Assembly (NCBI GenBank): GCA_024304875.1
Contig: JAMWZF010000046.1
Location: forward strand, 1 to 13,669
DNA from: Paracoccaceae bacterium
GTDB lineage: Bacteria > Pseudomonadota > Alphaproteobacteria > Rhodobacterales > Rhodobacteraceae
DNA: 13,669 bases
Direction: 5' to 3'
This document shows, in pieces, positions 1-6,056 of the stretch. The notes beneath the pieces are model-generated. The model did no database searches. It was not told where the DNA came from and saw only the letters and a program-made list of their open reading frames with translations. Each line of letters starts with the position of its first letter. Positions within the stretch are counted from its first letter, which is position 1. The position numbers and the translations under genes are program-made.

Positions 1-721
1 GGTGATCGGGCGTCAGTCCCGGCACCCGGCCGTCGCCGCCGGGGAATTGGGCGCCCGCCAGCCACTGACCGCGCTGCAATCCGCCAAGGGCACCTCGCGG
101 CGTGTGACATTCGCCGCAATGGGCCAGGGCCTCGGCGAGGTAGCGCCCGCGCGTGACGACCGGATCGGCCCCCTCGCCGCCGGGCCCGGTGAACTGCGGC
201 CGGCCGTAGAGCAGCCGCCAGCCGAAGAGGGCGCGGCGGATGGTGTAGGGAAAGCCGACCTCGTGGGCCCGCGAGGGCGTCGCGTCTTCGGGCAGGGTCC
301 GCAGGTAGGCGGTCAGGTCTGCGATGTCCTGCCGCTCGGCCAGCGCGTAGGCGGTGTAGGGGAAGGCGGGGTAGTAGTAGTGCCCCTCCGGGCTGACCCC
401 CTCGGTCACCGCGTGGATGATCTGCGCATCCGACCAGCCGCCGATTCCCGCCTCGGGATGTGGCGAGATGTTGGGGGCGTAGAAGGTGCCGAAATCGGTG
501 GCGAAGGCCTGGCCGCCGGCAAGGACCGGCGCGCCCTCGGTCTCGGCCTCCGGCGCGGTATGGCACGAGGCGCAGCCGGCGGCGATGAAGACGGCTTCGC
601 CCGCCTCGGCGTCTCCGGTCAGCCCGGCCAGCGTCGGGTCCGGTCCGGAGGGGGCCGAGACGAACCAGCCGACGGCCGCGATGATCGCGGCCGCCAGAAG
701 GAGTCGCAGGAAGAGCAGCAC
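1..721 (-). CDS. Diheme c-type cytochrome, membrane-anchored (3' end cut by window)
   Basis: I read this by translating the minus strand from a GTG directly after the cycP stop codon. About 240 residues are present and the C-terminus lies outside the window. Residues 1-20 are hydrophobic, an uncleaved anchor or signal peptide placing the protein in the periplasm. Two heme c sites are visible: CASCH at 50-54 and CGECHTPRG from 202. Between them is a PNISPHPEAGIGGWSD stretch (83-98) and a YPAFPYT stretch (117-123), both typical of the diheme cytochromes that accept electrons from alcohol/aldehyde-type dehydrogenases. Its electron donor here is unknown; no dehydrogenase is in view. It is probably co-transcribed and translationally coupled with cycP, since the stop and start codons abut (TAGGTG). 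An ATG further in is not evident, so the GTG start is likely. The family call is firm; the physiological role is inference. Confidence 0.85.
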   Translation of the reverse strand, partial: MLLFLRLLLAAAIIAAVGWFVSAPSGPDPTLAGLTGDAEAGEAVFIAAGCASCHTAPEAETEGAPVLAGGQAFATDFGTFYAPNISPHPEAGIGGWSDAQIIHAVTEGVSPEGHYYYPAFPYTAYALAERQDIADLTAYLRTLPEDATPSRAHEVGFPYTIRRALFGWRLLYGRPQFTGPGGEGADPVVTRGRYLAEALAHCGECHTPRGALGGLQRGQWLAGAQFPGGDGRVPGLTPDH

Positions 722-1189
722 CTAGCTGCGTTCGCGGTAGTCGCTGTGGCAGGCGCCGCAGGCCCCGCCGATGGTGCGCATCTCGCCCTGGACGGCCTCG
801 AGCCCGTCGCCGGCGACCGCTTCCATCGCGGCGGCGGCGGTGACGAGGTCGTCCATCTTGGATTCGAAGTCGTCCATGTTCTCCCAGATCTCGGGCAGCG
901 CCTTGGTGTCGGCGCCGGAGGTGTTGTCAGAGCCTTCCGGCCACCAGCCTTCCGCCTCGGTCAGGCCGACGGCGAGGGCGGACAGTTCGGCCGCGGCCTC
1001 GCTGGCGGCGGCGGCGTCGTACTCTGTCTCGCCCTGGGCCATCTTGCCGAGGATGCCGAGCTGGGCGCCCATGGCCTTCATGTGCTCCTGCCGGGCCTCG
1101 ACGGGGTCGGCATGGGCCTCTGCGAAGAGGGCGGTGCCGAGGCCGAGAACGGCGAGGGCGGGAAGGGCGATGCGGAGGGTGGATCTCAT
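722..1189 (-). CDS. cycP: Cytochrome c' (periplasmic, class II c-type cytochrome)
   Basis: This gene encodes 155 residues. A Sec signal peptide (1-27) ends in AHA, followed by a mature protein of about 128 residues, the usual length for cytochrome c'. The single heme site CGACH (144-148) sits at the extreme C-terminus and continues as SDYRER, the class II signature in which heme binds near the end of a four-helix bundle. An early RQEHMKAMG segment (33-41) matches the N-terminal helix, and WWPEGSDN followed by ALPEIW (about 82-102) also fits the family. Cytochromes c' typically have five-coordinate heme and bind NO, and they are linked to nitrosative-stress resistance. The ATG was chosen because an AAGGA Shine-Dalgarno lies 7 bases upstream (1197-1201) and the signal peptide starts there; the longer frame upstream is non-coding. 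It precedes the diheme cytochrome gene with no gap. Confidence 0.93.
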   Translation of the reverse strand: MRSTLRIALPALAVLGLGTALFAEAHADPVEARQEHMKAMGAQLGILGKMAQGETEYDAAAASEAAAELSALAVGLTEAEGWWPEGSDNTSGADTKALPEIWENMDDFESKMDDLVTAAAAMEAVAGDGLEAVQGEMRTIGGACGACHSDYRERS

Positions 1190-1239
1190 CAGGGTGTCCT
1201 TCGTGGAGAACGGGTGGGGCCGGGGGCCGATACGAAACG

Positions 1240-1257
1240 CGGCGCGAAACCGCGCCG
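1240..1257 (-). terminator. GC-rich stem-loop in the cycP leader region
   Basis: The sequence shows a perfect 7-bp stem (CGGCGCG/CGCGCCG) with loop AAAC on the plus strand. On the minus strand it lies after the small membrane-protein gene and 50 bases before the cycP start, followed by a short T-containing run (CGTTTCGTA). It could be a weak intrinsic terminator for the hpt transcript or a leader structure of cycP mRNA. Confidence 0.35.
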
Positions 1258-1264
1258 TCACGTC

Positions 1265-1300
1265 AGCCTGCGCGAAATATTCGCGCCCGCCTAGCAGGCT
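1265..1300. repeat. Nested inverted repeat between the hpt operon and cycP
   Basis: An inner 17-bp palindrome, GCGCGAA-ATA-TTCGCGC, occupies 1270-1286. An outer 7-bp pair, AGCCTGC (1265-1271) and GCAGGCT (1294-1300), flanks it. It lies 20-55 bases past the stop of the small membrane-protein gene and 76-111 bases upstream of cycP. The position suits either a transcription end or an operator for cycP. The AT-rich centre without a trailing T run argues slightly for an operator. Confidence 0.4.
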
Positions 1301-1319
1301 CACGAAAAAGTCAGCCAGA

Positions 1320-1505
1320 TCAGCGCAGAACGTCGTTCCGCGAGGCGGGCTCGATCGTGGCCCAGTCGGGCCAGCCGACCCAGCGTTCGACCGCCGCGAT
1401 GGCGAGCGCGGCGGCAAGGACGCCGAAGAACAGGTAGACCCGACTCATCGACGGCGGACGCTGGGCGAAGCGCTTGGCGCGCAGCAGGAGGCGGACCTCG
1501 CGCAT
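1320..1505 (-). CDS. Small single-span membrane protein of unknown function
   Basis: This encodes 61 residues, beginning MREVRLLLRAKRFAQ. The N-terminus is basic (six Arg/Lys in the first 20 residues). One hydrophobic segment (about 23-39) runs from VYLFFGVLAAALAIAAV and is followed by a Trp-rich WVGWPDW stretch. This predicts a cytoplasmic basic tail and a short periplasmic tail. The ATG shares one base with the hpt stop codon (TGATG), so translation is probably coupled to hpt. I do not recognise a family with a known role, although small proteins of this type directly after hpt seem familiar from Rhodobacterales genomes. The overlap with hpt and the clean hydrophobic profile make it likely to be real. 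No function is proposed. Confidence 0.7.
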   Translation of the reverse strand: MREVRLLLRAKRFAQRPPSMSRVYLFFGVLAAALAIAAVERWVGWPDWATIEPASRNDVLR

Positions 1506-2053
1506 CAGCCCTCCTGGATGAAGCGGACCTTGCCGATGAAGGGCAGGTTCCGGTTGCGCTGGGCGTAGTCGATCCCATAGCCGACGACGAATTCGTCGGG
1601 GATCTCGAAGCCGGTCCAGTCGGCCTTGAAGTCCACCTCGCGCCGGGTCGGCTTGTCGAGAAGGGCGATGGTCTTCAGCTTGTGGGGCAGGCGGGATTTC
1701 AGCAGGCCCGTGACGTGGTGCAGGGTATGCCCGGTGTCGACGATATCCTCGACCACCAGCACGTCGCGCCCCTCGATCCCGCTGCGCAGGTCCTTGAGGA
1801 TGCGCACCTCGCGGGACGATTCCATCCCCATCCCGTAGGAGGAGGCCTCGAGGAAATCGACCTCGACCGACATCTCGCCGAGTTCGCGCACGAGGTCGGC
1901 GATGAAGACGAAGGATCCGCGCAGGAGGCCCACGACCACCAGCTGGTCGGTATCCTTGAACTCGGCCCGGATCTCGCGCGCCAGCGCCTCGATCCGGGCG
2001 GCGATGGACTTGGCCGAGATCATCTGGTCGACCACGTAAGGAGTATCGGTCAT
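1505..2053 (-). CDS. hpt: Hypoxanthine phosphoribosyltransferase
   Basis: This encodes 182 residues, the usual length. The enzyme is cytoplasmic and salvages hypoxanthine (and often guanine) by transferring phosphoribose from PRPP, giving IMP or GMP. The PRPP-binding signature VLVVEDIVDTGHTL is at 98-111, with its acidic pair E102-D103. The GLLRGSFVF loop at 42-50 and the LDKPTRR segment at 132-138 fit the purine-binding hood. The VGYGIDYAQRNRNLPFIG region (157-174) is the usual C-terminal signature. The ATG at the gene start is supported by homology, because upstream sequence in the same frame is non-coding; the ribosome binding site is weak (AGGGA). It is divergent from the START-domain gene and heads a short operon with the small membrane protein. 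Confidence 0.95.
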   Translation of the reverse strand: MTDTPYVVDQMISAKSIAARIEALAREIRAEFKDTDQLVVVGLLRGSFVFIADLVRELGEMSVEVDFLEASSYGMGMESSREVRILKDLRSGIEGRDVLVVEDIVDTGHTLHHVTGLLKSRLPHKLKTIALLDKPTRREVDFKADWTGFEIPDEFVVGYGIDYAQRNRNLPFIGKVRFIQEG

Positions 2054-2081
2054 CGGGGGCGTCCCTGTCGGCTGTGCGGGG

Positions 2082-2111
2082 ATAACTGGCCCATGCGGCG
2101 CCGCCGCGCAA
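2082..2111 (-). promoter_or_regulatory. Possible sigma-70-type promoter for hpt
   Basis: On the minus strand, TTGCGC (2106-2111) and AGTTAT (2082-2087) are separated by 18 bases and lie 29 bases upstream of the hpt start. The match to the -35 element is fair and to the -10 element weak. This is the best candidate I see in the 123-base divergent spacer. Confidence 0.25.
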
Positions 2112-2176
2112 GCCATCCCCTTGATCCCGCCCGCCTCAGAGGCGACATGGGGCGGCAAAGGAGACACCCGCCGCCG

Positions 2177-2629
2177 ATGCCCCACCATTCCGAGACCAGG
2201 CTGCTGCCCTACACGCCGCAGCAGATGTACGACCTCGTCGCCGACGTCGAGGACTACCCCAAGTTTCTGCCCTGGACCGCCGCCGCGCGCATCCGCTCCC
2301 GCACGCAGGAGGGCAAGGCCGAGGTGATGCTGGCCGACCTCGTGATATCGTTCCGGGTCTTCCGAGAGACCTTCGGCAGCAAGGTCACGCTTTGGCCCGA
2401 GGAGATGGCGATCGACACGGCCTACATCGACGGACCGTTCAAGCACATGAACAGCCGGTGGGAGTTCTCGGAGGCGCCTGAAGGATGCCGCGTGCACTTC
2501 GAGGTGGATTTCGAGTTCCAGAACCGCCTGCTTCAGGGGGCGGCGGGGATGTTCTTCAACGAGGCGATGCAGCGGATCGTGCGGGCCTTCGAGAAGCGGG
2601 CGGCGGAGCTATACGGCACGCCGGCCTGA
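2177..2629 (+). CDS. RatA/COQ10-like START-domain protein (polyketide cyclase/SRPBCC family)
   Basis: This encodes 150 residues, a single domain of usual length. The opening HHSETRLLPYTPQQMYDLVADVEDYPKFLPW (3-33) is the family's most recognisable segment. It is followed by the alternating strands of a START-like lipid-binding fold, VISFRVFRETFG (55-66) and a C-terminal helix FFNEAMQRIVRAFEKRAAELYG (126-147). In mitochondria COQ10 binds ubiquinone and aids respiratory electron transfer. In Escherichia coli the homologue RatA was reported to block 70S ribosome assembly, so automatic annotation often says toxin. No antitoxin partner gene is beside it here, so a quinone-related role seems more likely; this is inference. 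The ATG has an AAAGGAGA ribosome site at 2157-2164, 12 bases away. Confidence 0.9.
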   Translation: MPHHSETRLLPYTPQQMYDLVADVEDYPKFLPWTAAARIRSRTQEGKAEVMLADLVISFRVFRETFGSKVTLWPEEMAIDTAYIDGPFKHMNSRWEFSEAPEGCRVHFEVDFEFQNRLLQGAAGMFFNEAMQRIVRAFEKRAAELYGTPA

Positions 2630-2765
2630 CAGGGGGCCCCGTGGTGCGCGAGCCCCCCGCCGACCCGGCGCCGCGCCCCTTCTTCATTCTGGAAAGTAAA
2701 CGCATCTTCGGGAGCAACGCGGCCGCCGGGCGCGCGGCGTGAGCGTTCGGGCGCCGCCGGGCAGG

Positions 2766-3236
2766 TCAGGCCCGTTTCACCGCCTGGGCGAGCAGGTCGA
2801 GCGCCTGCCTCGTGGCCGCGCTGCGCACACGGTCGCGGCCGAGGGGGCCGAACTGGACGGTCATCGTTTCGACCCCGGCGGGGGTGGCGAGGCCGAAGCA
2901 GACCATCCCTTCGGGCTTGCGCCCCGAGGCGCCGGGCCCCGCGACGCCGGTGATCGAGACAGCGATGTCCGCCTCCGCGACGTTCAGCGCCCCGACCGCC
3001 ATTTCGGCAGCGACCTCCTCGCTGACCGCGCCGACGCGGGGAAAGAGCTCGGGATCGACGCCCAGCATCTGGGTCTTGGCCCGATTGGAATAGGTGACGA
3101 AGCCGTGGGTGAGGATGTCGGAGGCGCCGGGAATCTCGGTCAGCTCGGCCGCGACCATGCCCCCGGTGCAGCTCTCGGCGGTGGTCAGCACGAGGCCTTT
3201 GTCGGCGGCCATCTCGACGATCTCGAAGGTCTTCAC
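2766..3236 (-). CDS. pncC: CinA C-terminal-type nicotinamide-nucleotide amidohydrolase
   Basis: This encodes 156 residues and corresponds only to the amidohydrolase domain of CinA; the molybdopterin-binding-like N-terminal domain is absent, as is usual in alphaproteobacteria. The enzyme deamidates nicotinamide mononucleotide to nicotinic acid mononucleotide in pyridine-nucleotide recycling. The TAESCTGG motif (19-26) carries the presumed catalytic Ser22. FVTYSNRAK (46-54) and SITGVAGPG (94-102) are the other conserved blocks. The start is GTG, overlapping the pgpA stop as GTGA, which implies coupled translation. It is the last gene of the ispDF-pgpA-pncC operon and converges on the START-domain gene, with 136 bases between them that hold no convincing terminator. 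Confidence 0.92.
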   Translation of the reverse strand: MKTFEIVEMAADKGLVLTTAESCTGGMVAAELTEIPGASDILTHGFVTYSNRAKTQMLGVDPELFPRVGAVSEEVAAEMAVGALNVAEADIAVSITGVAGPGASGRKPEGMVCFGLATPAGVETMTVQFGPLGRDRVRSAATRQALDLLAQAVKRA

Positions 3237-3733
3237 AGCAGCGCCCCGTGGAACAGGGCGGCGAGGGCGGCGGTGCCGACCGCGGCAAGGACGCCTGCGA
3301 TCACATCGTCCAGCATAACTCCGAGCGCATTCCCCCGGCGGTCGGCCCAGCCCACCGGTCCGGGTTTCCAGATGTCGAACAGGCGGAAGAGCACGAAGGC
3401 CGCGACCCAGCCGGGCCAGAGGGCGAGAACCGGCACGCCGGCATGCGCCGCGCCGAGGATGACGGGCAGGAGGGCGATCCACTGGCCCACGACCTCGTCG
3501 ATGACGATCTCCGAGGGGTCGTGGTCGGCGCTGCCGGCGGTCAGCACACCCGCCGCCCAATAGCCCTTGGCGAAGGCCACCGGGATGGCCAGCAGGCAGA
3601 GCCAGGCGCCGCCGACCACCCAGATCAGCCAGAACAGGGGCAGGGCGGCCAGCGACCCCCAGGTGCCGGGCGCAGGGCGCAGGTCGCCGACGTGGAAAAC
3701 GGTGCCGATCAGGCGGGCGAGCGTCCGTTTCAT
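3233..3733 (-). CDS. pgpA: Phosphatidylglycerophosphatase A
   Basis: This encodes 166 residues of an inner-membrane phosphatase that converts phosphatidylglycerophosphate to phosphatidylglycerol, the last step of that lipid's synthesis. Conserved blocks are APGTWGS (21-27), DHDPSEIVIDEVVGQW (70-85), FDIWKPGPVGWADRR (119-133) and MLDDVIAG (140-147); the acidic residues of these blocks form the active site in the family. Hydrophobic stretches at about 28-52, 84-118 and 144-160 fit a multi-span membrane protein. The ATG overlaps the ispDF stop as ATGA. The frame extends further upstream only as an antisense-free shadow of ispDF. The genomic link to ispDF is common in Rhodobacterales. Confidence 0.94.
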   Translation of the reverse strand: MKRTLARLIGTVFHVGDLRPAPGTWGSLAALPLFWLIWVVGGAWLCLLAIPVAFAKGYWAAGVLTAGSADHDPSEIVIDEVVGQWIALLPVILGAAHAGVPVLALWPGWVAAFVLFRLFDIWKPGPVGWADRRGNALGVMLDDVIAGVLAAVGTAALAALFHGALL

Positions 3734-4875
3734 GAGCTCACCAGCGTCACGGCCGCCATCGCCGCGATTCCTTCCTCGCGGCCGGTGAAGCCGAGCCGCT
3801 CGGACGTGGTGGCCTTCACGCTCACCCGGCCGACCTCGATGCCACAGATGCGGGCAAGCTCGGCGCGCATCGACCCGGCATGGGGGCCGACCTTGGGGTG
3901 TTCGCAGACGAGTGTGATGTCGGCGTTGGATATTGCGAAACCCCGCGCGGCGGCGAGCCCGGCGGCGTGTGCCAGGAAGATATGGCTTTCGGCCCCTTTC
4001 CACTGCTGGTCCGACGGCGGAAAATGTCGTCCGATGTCGCCCTCGGCCAAGGCGCCGTAGATCGCGTCGGTCAGGGCGTGCATGCCGACGTCCGCGTCCG
4101 AGTGGCCCTGCAGGCCGCGGCCGTGGGGGACCTTCACGCCGCAGAGCATGACATGATCGCCCGGCCCGAAACGGTGCACGTCGTAGCCGGTGCCTGTTCT
4201 GATGTCCAAGTCGGTCTCCAGTATCCGCGCCGCCCGCGCGAAATCGGCGGCGGTGGTGATCTTCAGATTGTCCTCGTCTCCGGCCACGATGGCAACGTCG
4301 ATCCCGGCGGCGCGGGCCACGGCCACGTCGTCCGGGGCGTCACCGTCGAATGCGCCATGCGCGGCGAGGATCGGGCCGAGATGAAAGCCCTGGGGCGTCT
4401 GGGCGCGCCAGAGGCCGGCGCGGTCCGTGGTGCCGGTGACCTTGCCGTCTGCCCCGGTCCAGAGGGCGTCGGTGACGGGCAGCGCGGGGGCGGCGCCCTG
4501 GTGGGTGTCCAGCGCGGCGATGACGCGGTCGATCACCTCCGGCGAGACGCAGCAGCGGGCCGCATCGTGGATCAGCACGCGGGTCGCGTCCTCGATGACG
4601 GCAAGGCCGCTCAGGACGGAGCCGGCCCGTGTGCTGGCGCCAGGTGCGACGGTGCAGCGGTCTGGCAGGCCCAGCATCGCGGCGCGGTCATGGTCCTCTG
4701 CGGCGACGACCACGACGATCTGTCCCACGCCGGGATGGGCCTCGAACCGGGCCAGCGTGTGCTCGAGCACCGTGCGCCCCGCCACGGTCTGCCACTGCTT
4801 GGGCCGGTCGCCCCCGGCGCGGACGCCGCGGCCCGCCGCCACGATGACGGCCGCGGCCCTGCCTGTGTCCGTCAT
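3730..4875 (-). CDS. ispDF: Bifunctional IspD/IspF enzyme of the MEP isoprenoid pathway
   Basis: This encodes 381 residues joining two MEP-pathway activities, a fusion characteristic of alphaproteobacteria. Residues 1 to about 224 are the IspD cytidylyltransferase (MEP to CDP-ME): AAGRGVRAGGDRPKQW (13-28) is the nucleotide-binding loop, with LIHDAARC (101-108) and EDNLKITT (221-228). Residues about 225-381 are IspF (ME-2,4-cyclodiphosphate synthase): GTGYDVHRF (228-236) supplies metal ligands Asp232 and His234, HSDADV (258-263) supplies His258, and VSVKATTSERLGF (351-363) is the CDP-binding signature. The intervening IspE step is encoded elsewhere. The ATG follows a GGAGG ribosome site. It is the first gene of the operon with pgpA and pncC, divergent from dusB. 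Confidence 0.96.
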   Translation of the reverse strand: MTDTGRAAAVIVAAGRGVRAGGDRPKQWQTVAGRTVLEHTLARFEAHPGVGQIVVVVAAEDHDRAAMLGLPDRCTVAPGASTRAGSVLSGLAVIEDATRVLIHDAARCCVSPEVIDRVIAALDTHQGAAPALPVTDALWTGADGKVTGTTDRAGLWRAQTPQGFHLGPILAAHGAFDGDAPDDVAVARAAGIDVAIVAGDEDNLKITTAADFARAARILETDLDIRTGTGYDVHRFGPGDHVMLCGVKVPHGRGLQGHSDADVGMHALTDAIYGALAEGDIGRHFPPSDQQWKGAESHIFLAHAAGLAAARGFAISNADITLVCEHPKVGPHAGSMRAELARICGIEVGRVSVKATTSERLGFTGREEGIAAMAAVTLVSS

Positions 4876-4905
4876 CTCCCGCCCTCCCGCAAATCGGTCG
4901 CTCCC

Positions 4906-4934
4906 TGTCTAGGCGCAGCCGGATTGCAAGGCAA
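4906..4934 (-). promoter_or_regulatory. Candidate sigma-70-type promoter of the ispDF operon
   Basis: On the minus strand, TTGCCT (4929-4934) and TAGACA (4906-4911) are 17 bases apart. A transcript would start about 25 bases before the ispDF ATG. The match to consensus is moderate. The -35 element falls inside the first of the two palindromes described separately. Confidence 0.4.
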
Positions 4935-4950
4935 ACTGCCCTCCGGCTGC
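4915..4950. repeat. Nested dyad in the ispDF/dusB divergent control region
   Basis: The outer arms are 9-bp perfect inverted repeats, GCAGCCGGA (4915-4923) and TCCGGCTGC (4942-4950). Inside lies a second dyad, GGCA-AAC-TGCC (4930-4940). The structure overlaps the likely -35 element of the ispDF promoter, so it is placed to act as an operator; as RNA it would form a hairpin. Confidence 0.5.
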
Positions 4951-4979
4951 CCCACATGACCAAAAAACAGGCAACTGCC
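4929..4979. promoter_or_regulatory. Pair of near-identical palindromes, likely operator sites
   Basis: AGGCAAACTGCC (4929-4940) and AGGCAACTGCC (4969-4979) are direct copies of a short palindrome (GGCA-N2/3-TGCC). Their centres are about 40 bp apart, close to four helical turns. They lie upstream of both the ispDF and dusB promoter candidates. In R. capsulatus the nifR3-ntrBC upstream region is known to bind NtrC, so autoregulation is possible, but I cannot match these to a consensus from memory. Confidence 0.4.
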
Positions 4980-5010
4980 ATTTTGTGGTGCGTAAATCAC
5001 GAGTGGTCCG

Positions 5011-5039
5011 TTGAGGCTTTCCTGCGGGCCGCATACATC
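5011..5039 (+). promoter_or_regulatory. Candidate promoter of the dusB-ntrB-ntrC operon
   Basis: TTGAGG (5011-5016) and TACATC (5034-5039) are separated by 17 bases. A transcript would begin near 5046, about 27 bases before the dusB start. The -35 element is a fair match and the -10 element is weak (three of six bases). Confidence 0.35.
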
Positions 5040-5072
5040 CTTGGGGGCCGACAGTGAAGCTGGAGACGACGA

Positions 5073-6056
5073 TTGCGCCTGACCCTCGGGCCCCTGGAGC
5101 TGACCCCGCCGGTGGCGCTCGCGCCCCTGGCCGGGATTACCGACCTGCCGTTCCGGCAGCTCGTGCTGTCCTACGGTGCGGGCTGGGTCGTGTCCGAGAT
5201 GGTGGCGAGCCAGGAGATGGTCCAGGCCAAGCCGGGCGTGCGCGAGCGGGCCGAGCTGGGGTTCGGCGATGCGCGCACCGCCGTGCAGCTGGCGGGCCGC
5301 GATTCCTACTGGATCGCCGAGGCCGCCCGCATGGTCGAGGCGAACGGCGCCGCCCTCATCGACATCAACATGGGCTGCCCGGCCAAGAAGGTCACCGGCG
5401 GCTATTCCGGCTCGGCCCTGATGAAGACGCCGGATCACGCGCTGCGCCTCATCGAGGCGGTGGTGGGCGCCGTCTCGGTTCCCGTCACGCTCAAGACCCG
5501 GCTGGGCTGGGACGACGATTGCCTGAACGCGGCGCAGATCGCGCAGTCGGCCGAGGGGGCAGGGGTCCGCATGGTCACGATCCACGGGCGCACCCGCTGC
5601 CAGTTCTACAAGGGCCGGGCGGACTGGGCCGCGATCCGTGCGGTGAAGGAGGCGGTCGCCATCCCCGTCATCGCCAACGGCGACATCGTGGACGCGGCGA
5701 CGGCCCGCGCGGCGATGAACGCCTCCGGCGCGGATGGCGTGATGATCGGGCGGGGCGCGCAGGGGCGGCCCTGGGCGGTGGCGGAGGTCGCGGCGGAGCT
5801 GTTCGGCACGCCCCGTCCCAAGGTGCCTGCCGGCGCGGCCCTGATCGAGATGGTGAGCGGCCATTACGAAGCGATGCTGGGCTTCTACGGCGCCGAACTG
5901 GGCGGCAAGGTCGCCCGCAAGCATCTCGGCTGGTACATGGACGAGGCGGGAACCGGCGCCGCGCTGCGCCGCGCCGTCCTGACCGCGCCCGACCCCGCCA
6001 CGGTGCTGCGCCTGCTTCCCGAGGCGCTCTCGCGGCAGGGGGCTGCGGCGGCATGA
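5073..6056 (+). CDS. dusB: tRNA-dihydrouridine synthase (NifR3/DusB family)
   Basis: This encodes 327 residues of a flavin enzyme that reduces specific uridines in tRNA to dihydrouridine. The N-terminal TIM barrel shows ALAPLAGITDLPFRQL (15-30), the catalytic loop NMGCPAKKV (99-107) with Cys102 as proton donor, KTRLGWDD (141-148), HGRTRCQFYKG (161-171), NGDI (182-185) and the FMN phosphate site IGRGAQGRPW (205-214). A helical C-terminal tRNA-binding domain follows. The start is TTG: the frame is closed by a TGA at 5055-5057, no ATG or GTG lies between, and a GGAG site (5062-5065) sits 7 bases ahead. The gene overlaps ntrB (ATGA), the same arrangement as nifR3-ntrB-ntrC in Rhodobacter capsulatus. 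Confidence 0.95.
   Translation: MRLTLGPLELTPPVALAPLAGITDLPFRQLVLSYGAGWVVSEMVASQEMVQAKPGVRERAELGFGDARTAVQLAGRDSYWIAEAARMVEANGAALIDINMGCPAKKVTGGYSGSALMKTPDHALRLIEAVVGAVSVPVTLKTRLGWDDDCLNAAQIAQSAEGAGVRMVTIHGRTRCQFYKGRADWAAIRAVKEAVAIPVIANGDIVDAATARAAMNASGADGVMIGRGAQGRPWAVAEVAAELFGTPRPKVPAGAALIEMVSGHYEAMLGFYGAELGGKVARKHLGWYMDEAGTGAALRRAVLTAPDPATVLRLLPEALSRQGAAAA

Noticed and set aside
2..1294. 430-residue plus-strand open frame at the window start
   Set aside because: It is antisense to two cytochromes with intact CxxCH heme sites and signal sequences; its Gly/Arg/Val-rich translation resembles no protein family.
2632..2657. Possible terminator between the convergent START-domain and pncC genes (GGGGGC...GCCCCC)
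   Set aside because: The stem is 6 bases with a 14-base loop and no T run; too weak to call in this base composition.
2641..2742. Short plus-strand open frame after the START-domain gene
   Set aside because: About 33 codons starting GTG, with no ribosome site, no recognisable product and a Pro/Ala-rich composition expected by chance at this GC content.
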